A stretch of 64,000 nucleotides of DNA from Caballeronia sp. SBC1 (GCF_011493005.1 NZ_CP049160.1:216711-280710), one strand, 5' to 3'. Counted from the first letter of the stretch, positions 50,650 through 59,390 are shown. The notes: generated from the sequence alone by a model not told the origin. Made by a program: numbers and translations.

Positions 50650-51726
50650 TCACGCCCTCCCTACCTTTCCCCTTGGAGAGCCTTCCGATGCGGGAACGAT
50701 GTTGACGATTCCTGTTCCGATACCGCCGTCATCGGTTCGGACAATTTGAAGCGCTATCTTCGACAAGAATTTCGAGGGTTCCCCGGTCCACTTGACCAAG
50801 GGAATCCTTTCGTTCCCGCCAGGAATGTAGTCCGCACCTGTCTGCTGCGCCTGCAAGAGATCGTGAACAACGCCAGCAGCGAGATCTGGAACGCTTAGCA
50901 GATCCTCCATAAAACCTTTCTCCTCGAACGACTTGCCAAATCGAAGATTCCTTGGGGCGTGTTGTGCGTACAGTCCGAGGACATGCGTGAACATCTTCTG
51001 TAAATCCGAGAAACTTCGCTTCTTGCCGTCTTCGTTGATCCGGTCGTTGTCACTGTACCAAAGGAGTTCCTGATTGTCGGACGAGAGCAGTGCCCAGAAT
51101 GCAGAGAGCATATGGCAGACGCGAAGCGCCTTCTCGGCCGCATCGCCATCCCAGGTGCCAAGCTGTGTGGTTGATAGCTGCTCGACCAAAACCGCGTGCG
51201 CTTCCCTTTTTGTCGGCCCGAATACCGTGTCAATGCGCTTATCGATCGCGACCGTAATGATCGCGCCGTGAATGAGGTTATCGACGAGGTCGAGATATTC
51301 GGGAAGTGCACGCCCCCTGGGGCCGTGCTTCAGACTCTTGTAGGCGAATTCGCTGTAGGGTGTGAGCAGCTTGTGCTTTTCTCTCAGTGCCTGAACATGC
51401 TTGATGAACGGACCACCTTTATCGGCCGCTAGAAAAAGGAACGAGTAGGTATAGAAGGTCGCCGTCGGATGCTCACCGCCGAAGTCAGTCATCACGCCGA
51501 TCCGCTTGTCGTCGGAGAAATCAGGCAGTTCCTTGATCTGTCGGACGAGGCCAGCCAAAAGCTGAGAGAAGTACGTGTGCTCGGGCGTAACCATCGTCAA
51601 CTCGAACGGCCCGCTCTTGAAGATTTTCTGCGAGCGCGGTCTCGATACAAAGACGGGAGCGGGTACAGTACCAACGATCTGCTGACTCGCCGCGGAGATT
51701 GCCGCTTTTTTGAACGGTGGTTGCAT
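50650..51726 (-). CDS. Hypothetical protein, possible RNase H-like fold (DUF3800-like)
   Basis: 358 residues. KRIGVMTDFGGEHPTATFYT followed by YSFLFLAADKGGPFIKHVQA has the acidic first strand and pattern of DUF3800-type RNase H folds. Later DNLIHGAIITVAIDKRIDTV and LLSVPDLAAGVVHDLLQAQQ continue that impression. DUF3800-like genes are frequent in accessory DNA. Role unknown; fold call tentative. Confidence 0.5.
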   Translation of the reverse strand: MQPPFKKAAISAASQQIVGTVPAPVFVSRPRSQKIFKSGPFELTMVTPEHTYFSQLLAGLVRQIKELPDFSDDKRIGVMTDFGGEHPTATFYTYSFLFLAADKGGPFIKHVQALREKHKLLTPYSEFAYKSLKHGPRGRALPEYLDLVDNLIHGAIITVAIDKRIDTVFGPTKREAHAVLVEQLSTTQLGTWDGDAAEKALRVCHMLSAFWALLSSDNQELLWYSDNDRINEDGKKRSFSDLQKMFTHVLGLYAQHAPRNLRFGKSFEEKGFMEDLLSVPDLAAGVVHDLLQAQQTGADYIPGGNERIPLVKWTGEPSKFLSKIALQIVRTDDGGIGTGIVNIVPASEGSPRGKVGRA

Positions 51727-51911
51727 TGCTTCGTCGCGATATGTCTATTGACAAGAGCCCGGCCAGGTTGATGGTTAGAACCTTCTCAGTGTACACGCGG
51801 ATTTGCCCGGGGCGACCCGGCTCGCGCCTAGCTTCGCAACATCGCAGGGGCCCCGCCGGGATAAAACCTGGTTGGCTATACCTCCGGCCACAACCTCAAC
51901 CTCAAAACTCC

Positions 51912-52772
51912 ATGCCAGAACAACTCACCCTCGCCGAGGGGACCACGACCCACTTCCCGTATCTCGGAGAGAACGAACCGGCCCTGCTGAAAATTCTCCG
52001 GGCTGCCGTTGTCGCGAACCCGGTAATGCTGGACCGGACGCTGCTGAACGGCTCGCACTACGACACCTTCCTCGGAGGGCTCAATGCGGGTACGATGCGC
52101 CTCTATTTGGATGTACCTGTGTGCCGCGTTCTCGCCACGCAACATAAGAACTTCGACAGCGATGCATCCACATGGCGCGCGGCGTTAGGCGCGCTCAAAG
52201 GCGAGAATAATTCTCACGTAAAGTGGGACGACAGACTACTGGCGTACCTCGAATCAGAAATCGGAGAACAGGTGTTTCCGTGCGATGCCGCCTCGAACAC
52301 CCTTCTCACGCTCGACGCGTGGGGAGGAGCGGTCTTCTGTTCAAACGGGGCACACAGGCTCATTGCGGGAATGGCCTGGCTCGCGGCCAAACATGGCGAC
52401 GCCGGCTTGCTCAGAAAAGTACGCGTGACTCACTACCGCCTGAACGAAGGAATGCTCAGGCTCATGGCCGACGCAGCGCGCCGTGGCAAGTCCATTAGCT
52501 TTGCCGGTCCCACGTGGAAGGGCCGCCTCGTCCGCATCCGCGGCAAATTCCTCACGAAATACTGGTTCGTCGATAAGGGGAGCGACCGGCCCCGGTCTAT
52601 TCGTCTCGCTGAGCTCCGTGGGCTCTTCGGAGTCGCAGAGGCCCCAGGCGAAAAGGTCAATGACGGGTTTATCGATTTTTGGCCATTCCCGGCTGAGCTT
52701 GCTTTGGCACTCCCGGATGACGGCTGGTTACAAGAACAACTCAAGGCTGAGCGATATGCGGCTGTCCAATGA
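51912..52772 (+). CDS. Hypothetical protein
   Basis: 286 residues from the ATG at 51912; the upstream part of the frame has no coding character. Contains WGGAVFCSNGAHRLIAGMAW, loosely like the nucleotide-binding HR loops of ParB-like domains, but the rest does not fit. Divergent from the 50650 gene with about 185 bases between them. Confidence 0.55.
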   Translation: MPEQLTLAEGTTTHFPYLGENEPALLKILRAAVVANPVMLDRTLLNGSHYDTFLGGLNAGTMRLYLDVPVCRVLATQHKNFDSDASTWRAALGALKGENNSHVKWDDRLLAYLESEIGEQVFPCDAASNTLLTLDAWGGAVFCSNGAHRLIAGMAWLAAKHGDAGLLRKVRVTHYRLNEGMLRLMADAARRGKSISFAGPTWKGRLVRIRGKFLTKYWFVDKGSDRPRSIRLAELRGLFGVAEAPGEKVNDGFIDFWPFPAELALALPDDGWLQEQLKAERYAAVQ

Positions 52773-52871
52773 AACTCGGTGTATGACCTATGGCTAATGG
52801 CGCTCAGCAGTCTCTGTGCGTTTTTTGGGGTGTGCATCGACGCGAACAAGATTCCACAATTCGAGGACAAG

Positions 52872-52906
52872 AAAAAACCCGCCGATCTCCGGAGAGATAC
52901 GACGGG
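52872..52906 (-). terminator. Rho-independent terminator
   Basis: On the minus strand CCCGTCGTATCTC-tccg-GAGATCGGCGGG then six Ts, downstream of the 52928 gene. Member of the CCCGC...TCTC/GAGA...CGGG terminator family. Confidence 0.9.
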
Positions 52907-52927
52907 TGTGGGTTGCGGGTTACTCGG

Positions 52928-54379
52928 TCACATGCGCGGTGACGAGGCCGATGCGCTGTCACTTGGGCCGGCTTCGGACGCATCGCAGAGACCGGCAGCG
53001 ACGTGCGCGTGCCCCGCGCGTGCCATCAACTGCAGCGCCCGCTCATACAGGCCGGCAGCCTCGGTCCTCGCCTTTAACGCCTCCTGGATCAGCCAATCAC
53101 GCTCGCTGACGCCAGGGGGGATGATGAAGGTGAGGTCCGACTCTTTCGTGTGCAGCACGAGAACACGATTCTGACCGCCGAGTATGCGGTCGATTCGCGG
53201 AGTCTCGTTCGCGCTTTCTGGCAGTTTCGCTTCCGGCAGTCTTAGCTTGAAACGCTCCACGCCCGAGCTCTCCGCCGCAATAAGAGCTTGGACAGCATGA
53301 GTCGCGGTCGGGTCACCGAAATTCGCCAGCATCTGAACATGCGTGGCAACAGCTTCGTCGTCGACAAAAAAAGAGTCTTCCCCACTACGCTGCAACTGGA
53401 GCTCCAGGCTGTTCCCCGACGACTCAAAAAGACCCCAACCTCGCGCATCTGCCGCAGCTGAATCTCCTTTCGTCCACTGATACTTCGGTAGTGTGTTAGC
53501 TTGTTCGGCAACCGCAGCCTCCCACGCTTCTCGAGCGACGCCGACACGAGCAAACTCGTATTCTCGCAGGTTGTGCAATCCGAACTCCTCCAAAGATTCC
53601 CCCGAATTGGCAGGCATGTCGTTGTCGGAATTCCATTGCACTACGCAGCCGTCCTTGTCGAGGCCGATCACTTCATCGCCCTGATATGGCGGCACTTGCT
53701 GATCACCCGCCGCGCACGTGGCCCACTCGGGTAGTCGATCAATCTCAAAGAGATCGAATGCCACCGGAGCTTCGCCTACCTTGTTCTCGACGAACAACAA
53801 CTTTGCGAGGTCATCCTTCTGGTCCGAGTCCGCTTCACACCAACTTTCGTAGCCCCAAACCTGCGCAGCCACCAGCCTCTCATTCGCGACGTCGACAACG
53901 ACACGGCACTTCACTTCCATGCGTCCGTCTTCGTTCCACGACCAGGTGTGATCCAGATCGCCCACAAACCAACGCGGCGTCTGCTCCTTCAAACCTGTCC
54001 GACTGCGTGGTGTCCCTGCGGCCATCCTGACGTCGACGATGCCATTCGAGCCGAAGTCATGCACGAAATCGTTTAGCGCAACTCGGCTGAGCTGGTCGAC
54101 TTCGCCAACGTGCGACAGGTCGTACAGGCCAGTGATCGAGAGATCTTCGGCTAATGCATCTTCGGAAAAACGTCCTAAGATGGCATCGTCGGCAGGCTCA
54201 TTTGCTTGAAAAAACAGGACAGCCCGGGTTCCAGGTATCACCTCGTGCTCAACCATGGCTACCCACAACCGCCGCGGCGACTCCCGATCGACGAGCGCTA
54301 TTGCTGTCCGGGACGCGTCCTGGTTGAGATGATGATGGTCCGCGTTGATGCGGTCGACGATACTCACTTTGCTTTCCAT
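52928..54379 (-). CDS. Hypothetical plasmid protein behind leader copy 4
   Basis: 483 residues, acidic, soluble, no signal peptide. Beta-rich N-terminal region (RRLWVAMVEHEVIPGTRAVL) and helical C-terminus (WLIQEALKARTEAAGLYERA). Unrecognised. The ATG follows AGGAGATTTCAAC from the shared leader; a terminator ends the unit. Confidence 0.7.
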   Translation of the reverse strand: MESKVSIVDRINADHHHLNQDASRTAIALVDRESPRRLWVAMVEHEVIPGTRAVLFFQANEPADDAILGRFSEDALAEDLSITGLYDLSHVGEVDQLSRVALNDFVHDFGSNGIVDVRMAAGTPRSRTGLKEQTPRWFVGDLDHTWSWNEDGRMEVKCRVVVDVANERLVAAQVWGYESWCEADSDQKDDLAKLLFVENKVGEAPVAFDLFEIDRLPEWATCAAGDQQVPPYQGDEVIGLDKDGCVVQWNSDNDMPANSGESLEEFGLHNLREYEFARVGVAREAWEAAVAEQANTLPKYQWTKGDSAAADARGWGLFESSGNSLELQLQRSGEDSFFVDDEAVATHVQMLANFGDPTATHAVQALIAAESSGVERFKLRLPEAKLPESANETPRIDRILGGQNRVLVLHTKESDLTFIIPPGVSERDWLIQEALKARTEAAGLYERALQLMARAGHAHVAAGLCDASEAGPSDSASASSPRM

Positions 54380-54432
54380 GTTGAAATCTCCTGTTTAGTA
54401 AGCCCGCTGCTGAGGCGGGCGATAACTGAGCA
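54380..54432 (-). promoter_or_regulatory. Structured 5' leader element, copy 4
   Basis: On the minus strand TGCTCAGTTATC, hairpin GCCCGC(54415-54420)/GCGGGC(54402-54407) with loop CTCAGCA, TTACTAAAC, AGGAGATTT and the ATG. Nearly identical to copy 3. Confidence 0.7.
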
Positions 54433-54497
54433 CTGGAGATGTCCCACCGGAAAATATCCGGGACGGCCACTGCCGGGCCGAACAACAGGAATAAAGC

Positions 54498-54526
54498 GCC
54501 CACCGTCTCCGAGGAGAACAGCGGGC
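54498..54526 (-). terminator. Terminator-like hairpin
   Basis: Minus strand GCCCGCTGTTCTC/GGAGACGGTGGGC, imperfect stem with G-U pairs and a weak T-rich tail (GCTTTATT), 17 bases after the stop of the 54543 gene. Same family as 52872 and 55064. Confidence 0.65.
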
Positions 54527-54542
54527 GTGGGTTACGGTTTGA

Positions 54543-54893
54543 CTAAGTGTGTGCGGACGGATGTTGGCGCTCAGTCACCTCGCCAACCCGGGCTTCGATG
54601 ACCCGCGAGATGTCGCTCAGATAGTTCGGCCGCAGCTCGCAATAACGGCGCAGCGAACCATCGAGTGGTAATACGGCCTGAAGCTGCGCGTGACTCAGCG
54701 TTTCGTGCGAAATGTTTTGCTCGCGCACGTACATCCAATGAGCGTCATGGGGTTCCAGATAATACCGGTGATCCCATTGGTCGGGCTCATCCAATCGGAG
54801 AATGCGCCGGCCGTGCCATTTCACGCCATTGTCGTTGGTCCAACAAACGACATCGCCGGGCTTAAACGCCGCCTGCACCACTTCCCTTTCCAT
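54543..54893 (-). CDS. Hypothetical protein behind leader copy 5
   Basis: 116 residues. AAFKPGDVVCWTNDNGVKWH and the aromatic-rich YYLEPHDAHWMYVREQNI suggest a small beta-barrel. Unrecognised. Start follows GAGGAG of the leader. Confidence 0.6.
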   Translation of the reverse strand: MEREVVQAAFKPGDVVCWTNDNGVKWHGRRILRLDEPDQWDHRYYLEPHDAHWMYVREQNISHETLSHAQLQAVLPLDGSLRRYCELRPNYLSDISRVIEARVGEVTERQHPSAHT

Positions 54894-54942
54894 GATTCAA
54901 CTCTCCTCGTGTGTAAGCTCGCTGAAAACGAGCGGATGACAA
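54894..54942 (-). promoter_or_regulatory. Structured 5' leader element, copy 5
   Basis: Minus strand TTGTCATCC, hairpin GCTCG(54929-54933)/CGAGC(54917-54921), TTACACACG, AGGAGAG and the ATG. The third stem pair is T-A where copy 1 has C-G, again with both sides changed. More divergent in flanking bases than copies 1-4. Confidence 0.6.
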
Positions 54943-55063
54943 AGTAAAAGAGCTGTCGCGGCGAAAAATAAGCGGCGGTGACCCGCGGAACGACGCATAC
55001 CGGTCGGCCACCGCTTCCCGAACTCTCGCGCCAGTCGTAAGAGATTTCGAAACACGCAGGCGG

Positions 55064-55097
55064 AAAAAAACCCACCGTCTCCAACGAGAACAGCGGG
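55064..55097 (-). terminator. Rho-independent terminator
   Basis: Minus strand CCCGCTGTTCTC-gtt-GGAGACGGTGGG then seven Ts, 30 bases after the stop of the 55127 gene. Almost the same hairpin as at 54498. Confidence 0.9.
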
Positions 55098-55126
55098 CCG
55101 TGAGTTGGGGCACCAAGGTGCGTGTG

Positions 55127-55342
55127 TCACTTGTTTTGATCAGGTACGCGATAACGCACGAGGCAGGACGGTCCTAGTGTGTTGCGTACTTGACGCAGCA
55201 GCGGACCGTTCGGTTCACGCTCGTCGCGACCGGTGTCCCACAGGCGACGGAGTGCGGATTTCCAGTTGCGTCCATGGCTCGTGGCGAACGCCACGAGCGC
55301 TGACTGCTGCTCTTGCGTAAGGGTGACTTTGGCAAATTTCAT
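55127..55342 (-). CDS. Hypothetical small protein
   Basis: 71 residues (KFAKVTLTQEQQSALVAFAT then WKSALRRLWDTGRDEREPNG). Helical, basic, typical of short plasmid proteins. Has the shared terminator type but only a doubtful version of the leader. Unrecognised. Confidence 0.6.
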   Translation of the reverse strand: MKFAKVTLTQEQQSALVAFATSHGRNWKSALRRLWDTGRDEREPNGPLLRQVRNTLGPSCLVRYRVPDQNK

Positions 55343-55445
55343 GGGGTCCTTTGCGTGTGAGGCTTTGGGCGGAATTGGTGAGGTTGGCGAAGCACGAGAT
55401 ATGAGGAGGCAAAAAAAATGCGCGATAGAGAGATGACTCGGCTGT

Positions 55446-55774
55446 CAATTGCCGGGCGGGCTTCTCGAGCGATCCGAAGGTAGAGATGTATTCGCGGATC
55501 CGGATCGTTCGTTCGGCGCGAGCGCGGTCACGAACCACTGGGTGGCCGATTCGAGCCAGTACTCGATTCGGGGACGATTCGGATCGGCATCTTCGATCCC
55601 GGCTACTTCGGCCGTAGACCAGAAGTCGTGACGAGTGACATCGAGGAAGGGGATGTCCGCCTTCCACTGCTAGGCGTTTTTTCAGCCGGAGGTCGTTCCT
55701 GAGACCTAGAGCTCGTGGACGGTATAACCGCCGAAATCGGGGTCGTCGCTGCGCGCTTCTATCTCGTGTATCTG
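55446..55774 (-). pseudogene. Coding-like sequence without start, in frame after the 55775 stop
   Basis: Reading on in the frame of the 55775 gene gives IHEIEARSDDPDFGGYTVHE after one TAG, then further stops (TAG, TGA, TAG), then a 70-codon open stretch (ADIPFLDVTRHDFWSTAEVA, RIEYWLESATQWFVTALAPN) ending at TGA near 55446. G/C-rich third positions suggest real coding ancestry. No ATG, GTG or TTG start is available, so a decayed 3' part or a lost gene is the simplest reading. Confidence 0.45.
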
Positions 55775-56401
55775 CTAGAAAAGACGCGTCCACCATTTTC
55801 TGGAGCGAGCGGCATCGGCGCGGTTCTTGTTGGCCCAATCTTCAGCCTCGAGGTCTGGGTTCCGCAGGGTGACGTAGAGGCTGTCGATCTTTCGAGAGAA
55901 AACATAGTTGTCCGTCATACCGTTGATGACATGCAATATCTTCTCGTGCCCTTCTTCGTTCGCAATATCGAGCTCGTCGGCTATATCAGCGACGAGCTCG
56001 TTGATGTGGATACCAGGCTGTACCCACATATTCCGGGCTGCGAGCATGCCGATATCGCTGCCACCAAACGCCGCGGCGTTGACTACTCGCGGCGGCACTG
56101 GTAAAGCACTGATGAACGGGAACGGCTCGGCAAATACGTCATAACGGCGCCAGAATTCGTAATGAAAACGCAGCAGGACGACGTCGGTTCGGATAGTCGG
56201 CGAAATGGCCATCGCCGCTTCCTGGAAGCTGAAACTACCAGGCGACTCACAGAAGAAGAACTCGACCGCCTGAGCTCGTGATTCGGGTGTCGCAGTTGCG
56301 CCGAAGAGCGCAACTGCGAATCCATAGATCAACTTGAAAGCGTCCCGCTCCGAGCCTTCTTCGAAGTCTTCGGGCGTGATGTAGTCGAGCCGCTCGGCTA
56401 C
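55775..56401 (-). CDS. Transfer-region protein of unknown function (start unresolved)
   Basis: About 200 residues beginning around DYITPEDFEEGSERDAFKLI. The frame is open further upstream to 56713, but there it overlaps a membrane-protein gene in another frame and has A/T-rich third positions, so the real start is probably near 56401, at an unusual codon, or at the TTG at 56332. Contains VLLRFHYEFWRRYDVFAEPF. Located directly after TraD and the 56398 membrane protein. No family recognised. Confidence 0.5.
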   Translation of the reverse strand, partial: VAERLDYITPEDFEEGSERDAFKLIYGFAVALFGATATPESRAQAVEFFFCESPGSFSFQEAAMAISPTIRTDVVLLRFHYEFWRRYDVFAEPFPFISALPVPPRVVNAAAFGGSDIGMLAARNMWVQPGIHINELVADIADELDIANEEGHEKILHVINGMTDNYVFSRKIDSLYVTLRNPDLEAEDWANKNRADAARSRKWWTRLF

Positions 56402-56661
56402 TCGTCTCCGTCCCCTCCTGTTTCCAGGGTCTTGAAGAGTGCCTGGCGGGGCATCAGCAAATTCCGCAGCAAGACGAAGTGATGCCGCGCGATCGACTTG
56501 AGGAACGCCCATATCCAGAGGATCATCCCCCTCAGGATCACCCGGATCGTGGGACTGACGAAACTGATCAAGAAATGCGAAACGACGTGCCGTATCGGCG
56601 GTATCAAAACCATCAAAATCCCAATCACTGCCAGGATCACCCAGACTTTCCCCAAGTGCAT
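56398..56661 (-). CDS. Small membrane protein downstream of TraD
   Basis: 87 residues. N-terminal hydrophobic helix (VWVILAVIGILMVLIPPI) and a second hydrophobic stretch (VILRGMILWIWAFLK). G/C-rich third positions favour this frame over the overlapping one of 55775-56713. The start lies inside the end of traD. Unrecognised. Confidence 0.65.
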   Translation of the reverse strand: MHLGKVWVILAVIGILMVLIPPIRHVVSHFLISFVSPTIRVILRGMILWIWAFLKSIARHHFVLLRNLLMPRQALFKTLETGGDGDE

Positions 56662-56672
56662 CGTATTCCCCT

Positions 56673-58520
56673 TCAGGGTGCGGTGTTGCCATGCCCGTCT
56701 CCGCGGTTGCCATGCGTGGTCGATAGGAACCGGTCGAGTTTGTCCGGATCGATGAAATTGAAGCCCTCGCGTTTGTAGAACCGCGGTTTGTTGATCCTGA
56801 TCGGACCGATCTTTTTCTTCATCTCGGGCGTGAGGCCCACGAACGGGATGCGAAGGTTATAAACGTGCTTGCCTTCATAGAGCATGACTGCCTCGCCCTT
56901 TTCGAGCGCCTTGAGCTTGTTAGGATCGACGCGGTGCACTTCTTCCTCACGCTCGGCATAGCTTTCGCCACTTGAATCGCCGGTGGTTGCTCCCGGCGCC
57001 GCGCGTAGCGCGTCCTGGGATTTCGATGCGCTATCGGTGGACGTCATGGAGCGCCGGACGGCGAGATGTGTACCGATCAGATCAGCAACAGATTCAGCGG
57101 TCGATTGAGATCCGACGCGGAACACGAGTTTGGTCGTCGTGTTTCCGGTAACCATTTCGGCGAAGTCTTCGCTGATCGCCTTGAAGTTCGACTCTGTTTG
57201 CACTGCTGGACAAAGAAAAATGCCCGCACTGCGTGCCTGTTCAAAAATTCGCGCCCAGGACTCGTTAACGTAGCTGCCGGCTTCATCGAAGAAGCACATG
57301 TACGGAATTTTCGGGCGATCGGCCTTGTTTGCCTGAAGCCAGGAGACGGCAGTTCGGAAGTCGCCAAGCACCATCTTCCCGAAATTCGACGCGGCGACAT
57401 CCTTGCCCATGGTGGGCAATGCCACATAGACAATCTTGTTCCCTTTGATCGCGTCGTACAGTCGCACGTCCGGCTTGTAGGTGTTCATCACCTCGCCGAA
57501 CTGGTTGGTCCCGAACGTGAAGAGACGCCCGACCATACCGCCCAGTACGTCCTTCATCTTCTTGACGTCAATCTGACCGCTCAACGGATTGCGGGGGTCA
57601 GCTGGAACACGGTAGTTGTCGAGGAAGAGCCTAAGGTTACGCGCCTCATCGGATCGAGGGTATCGATTGGTAAGCGTCGCCTGAAGCTCTTCGAGGGCCC
57701 GCCCATTATTCAGGAGAACTGCTAGATCATAGAAATTGTACGCGAGACCGGTCTTCTGGCATGCGCTGATCACAGTAACGAGCGCCGTGTTCGCGGACTG
57801 CTTGTAGTAGTCGCTGCCCGCGTTGGACTCTGTGGAGGGAATTAGCGAAAGCAGTCGAGCTGCAACCTCGTCGGCGTCGCCCTCAAGGATCGGGTTGTAT
57901 GTATTCGAGAGCGCCGGGTTGCCCGGGTTAAGGACAAAAAACTCGTGCGCGCGGCCGGCCCACTTGCAGAACTGGTAAAGCGAAAGAATGTTGTCTTCGT
58001 CGAGCTTGCCATCAACGAAGAGCACCCCGCCTCCCCGCTGGATCTGCTGGAACATCATCAGGGAACCGGCGACGGTTTTCCCGACGCCAGATTGTCCGAC
58101 AATCCATATGTGGCGGAATAGGTTGTCGTCGTCGATGATGATCGGCTCGCCAGTATCGGTCGCATAGCCCACCATGAGGCCGCTTGTCCCGTGCACCGGT
58201 GCGGGGGAAGACCTGACGTCAATCGAGCTGTTTAGGTGAAAGTGGCGCTTCCATGGATTCAGGATCCGCCTGGCCAGGTGTGTTGAACCAGCAAGCGCGG
58301 CACCGAAAGGAACGAGTGCCGGTACGGTGCCGGCAAAGAAAGGCGAGGACAGCGTAGCACCCAGCCCGAGCGAAAGCGCGCTGGCTGTGTCTACCGGGCC
58401 TCCGAGCTGCATGTCGAAAGCCTTGCGGTAGATAAGCCGCATGTCAAAGGGCGCGGCCTCATGCGGAGGACGTTCCTTTACCGACCGGGCATTTTTCGCA
58501 GTGACAGGCCTGAAGTGCAT
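56673..58520 (-). CDS. traD: TraD, VirD4-type coupling protein
   Basis: 615 residues. Hydrophobic segments near 40-75 anchor it in the inner membrane; Walker A IVGQSGVGKTVAGSL near 139-152; VLFVDGKLDEDNILSLYQF; Walker B PYMCFFDEAGSY near 410; FLCPAVQTESNF. AAA-like motor that connects the relaxosome to the T4SS. Weak ribosome binding site at the ATG used here. Confidence 0.92.
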   Translation of the reverse strand: MHFRPVTAKNARSVKERPPHEAAPFDMRLIYRKAFDMQLGGPVDTASALSLGLGATLSSPFFAGTVPALVPFGAALAGSTHLARRILNPWKRHFHLNSSIDVRSSPAPVHGTSGLMVGYATDTGEPIIIDDDNLFRHIWIVGQSGVGKTVAGSLMMFQQIQRGGGVLFVDGKLDEDNILSLYQFCKWAGRAHEFFVLNPGNPALSNTYNPILEGDADEVAARLLSLIPSTESNAGSDYYKQSANTALVTVISACQKTGLAYNFYDLAVLLNNGRALEELQATLTNRYPRSDEARNLRLFLDNYRVPADPRNPLSGQIDVKKMKDVLGGMVGRLFTFGTNQFGEVMNTYKPDVRLYDAIKGNKIVYVALPTMGKDVAASNFGKMVLGDFRTAVSWLQANKADRPKIPYMCFFDEAGSYVNESWARIFEQARSAGIFLCPAVQTESNFKAISEDFAEMVTGNTTTKLVFRVGSQSTAESVADLIGTHLAVRRSMTSTDSASKSQDALRAAPGATTGDSSGESYAEREEEVHRVDPNKLKALEKGEAVMLYEGKHVYNLRIPFVGLTPEMKKKIGPIRINKPRFYKREGFNFIDPDKLDRFLSTTHGNRGDGHGNTAP

Positions 58521-58545
58521 ATTTTGCCCGCGTTACACAATAAAA

Positions 58546-58572
58546 AGCCCGTATGACGAAGTCACACGGGCT
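58546..58572 (-). terminator. Rho-independent terminator between the 58578 gene and traD
   Basis: Minus strand AGCCCGTGTGAC-ttc-GTCATACGGGCT with T-run, immediately after the stop of the 58578 gene and 26 bases before traD. Confidence 0.9.
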
Positions 58573-58577
58573 GTGGG

Positions 58578-59390
58578 TTAGAAGTGGGCCGAACGCTTGG
58601 TGCCGCGTTCGAGCTCTTCGATGCGTTGATCTGCTTTCTCGCGAAACTCTGCGATCGCCTTGGGATGCTTCAGGATCGACGAAATCATCTCCGCGGCGCG
58701 GCGGATGTTGTCGGGTTGGTCAACAATCTGAATGCCCTTTACCTTCGTATCGAGAATGGCCCGCTCGTCCGCCGGTATGTCACTGGCATCGGTCGCCTGG
58801 CCATGGTCACCGGCATTTCCCGGGTCCCGCACGCCGTTGGTTTCGGCCGGTCGGGTTTGAGGAAATGCCGTGCGTAGCGCGGACGAAGTTGCGGCAGATA
58901 CGTCAAACCCTATCTTCTGCATGCACGAAGCGAACGCTTTGAGTTCCGTCCGCGCCGGCGCATCGGGATCCGTAGTGCATCCATACGGTGTCGCCATAAC
59001 GAGAATCGAGTGTGAGCGCGCAGTGAGGTTCACAGGATGTTCGTGTCCCTCGCGGCGGTACCAAAAGCGGATCGTGGCCGAGTGCAGAAGCTCCCGGCTG
59101 ACCAAATTTCCCGCTGCAAGAATGGGCGCCCCTTCGCGCAAAGCATGCTCCTCGATGTCATAACCCCAACCGACCCCGATCGGGCCAAATTCCGCGCTTG
59201 CCAGATACGACAAATGCTGCACGGCCGCTGAAATGTTTTCGACCACCGATGACGCTTGAGATAGCGCCTCGGGGGCCATTCGCTTACTTGCGCGGGTCCA
59301 CAGGGAGAGGTTGTCTTCCTGCGCCCCGTTCCCATCGTGCTCCGGGGGCGTACAGGCTGAATTCATCTCCCTTCTCCGTTTCGTCAGCAA
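58578..59390 (-). CDS. Transfer-region protein of unknown function
   Basis: 270 residues, no signal peptide. Contains LASAEFGPIGVGWGYDIEEH and a basic/acidic C-terminal helix (IAEFREKADQRIEELERGTK). Divergent from the RecD-like helicase; same strand as traD but separated from it by a terminator. An oriT-accessory role (MobI-like) is only a positional guess. Confidence 0.6.
   Translation of the reverse strand: MLTKRRREMNSACTPPEHDGNGAQEDNLSLWTRASKRMAPEALSQASSVVENISAAVQHLSYLASAEFGPIGVGWGYDIEEHALREGAPILAAGNLVSRELLHSATIRFWYRREGHEHPVNLTARSHSILVMATPYGCTTDPDAPARTELKAFASCMQKIGFDVSAATSSALRTAFPQTRPAETNGVRDPGNAGDHGQATDASDIPADERAILDTKVKGIQIVDQPDNIRRAAEMISSILKHPKAIAEFREKADQRIEELERGTKRSAHF

Noticed and set aside
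55343..55400. A sixth leader copy before the 55127 gene
   Set aside because: Only CTCACACG and the position are similar; the GC hairpin could not be formed and AGGAG is weak.
55215..55838. 207-residue minus-strand frame
   Set aside because: Arg-rich, implausible composition and it runs through the 55127 gene.
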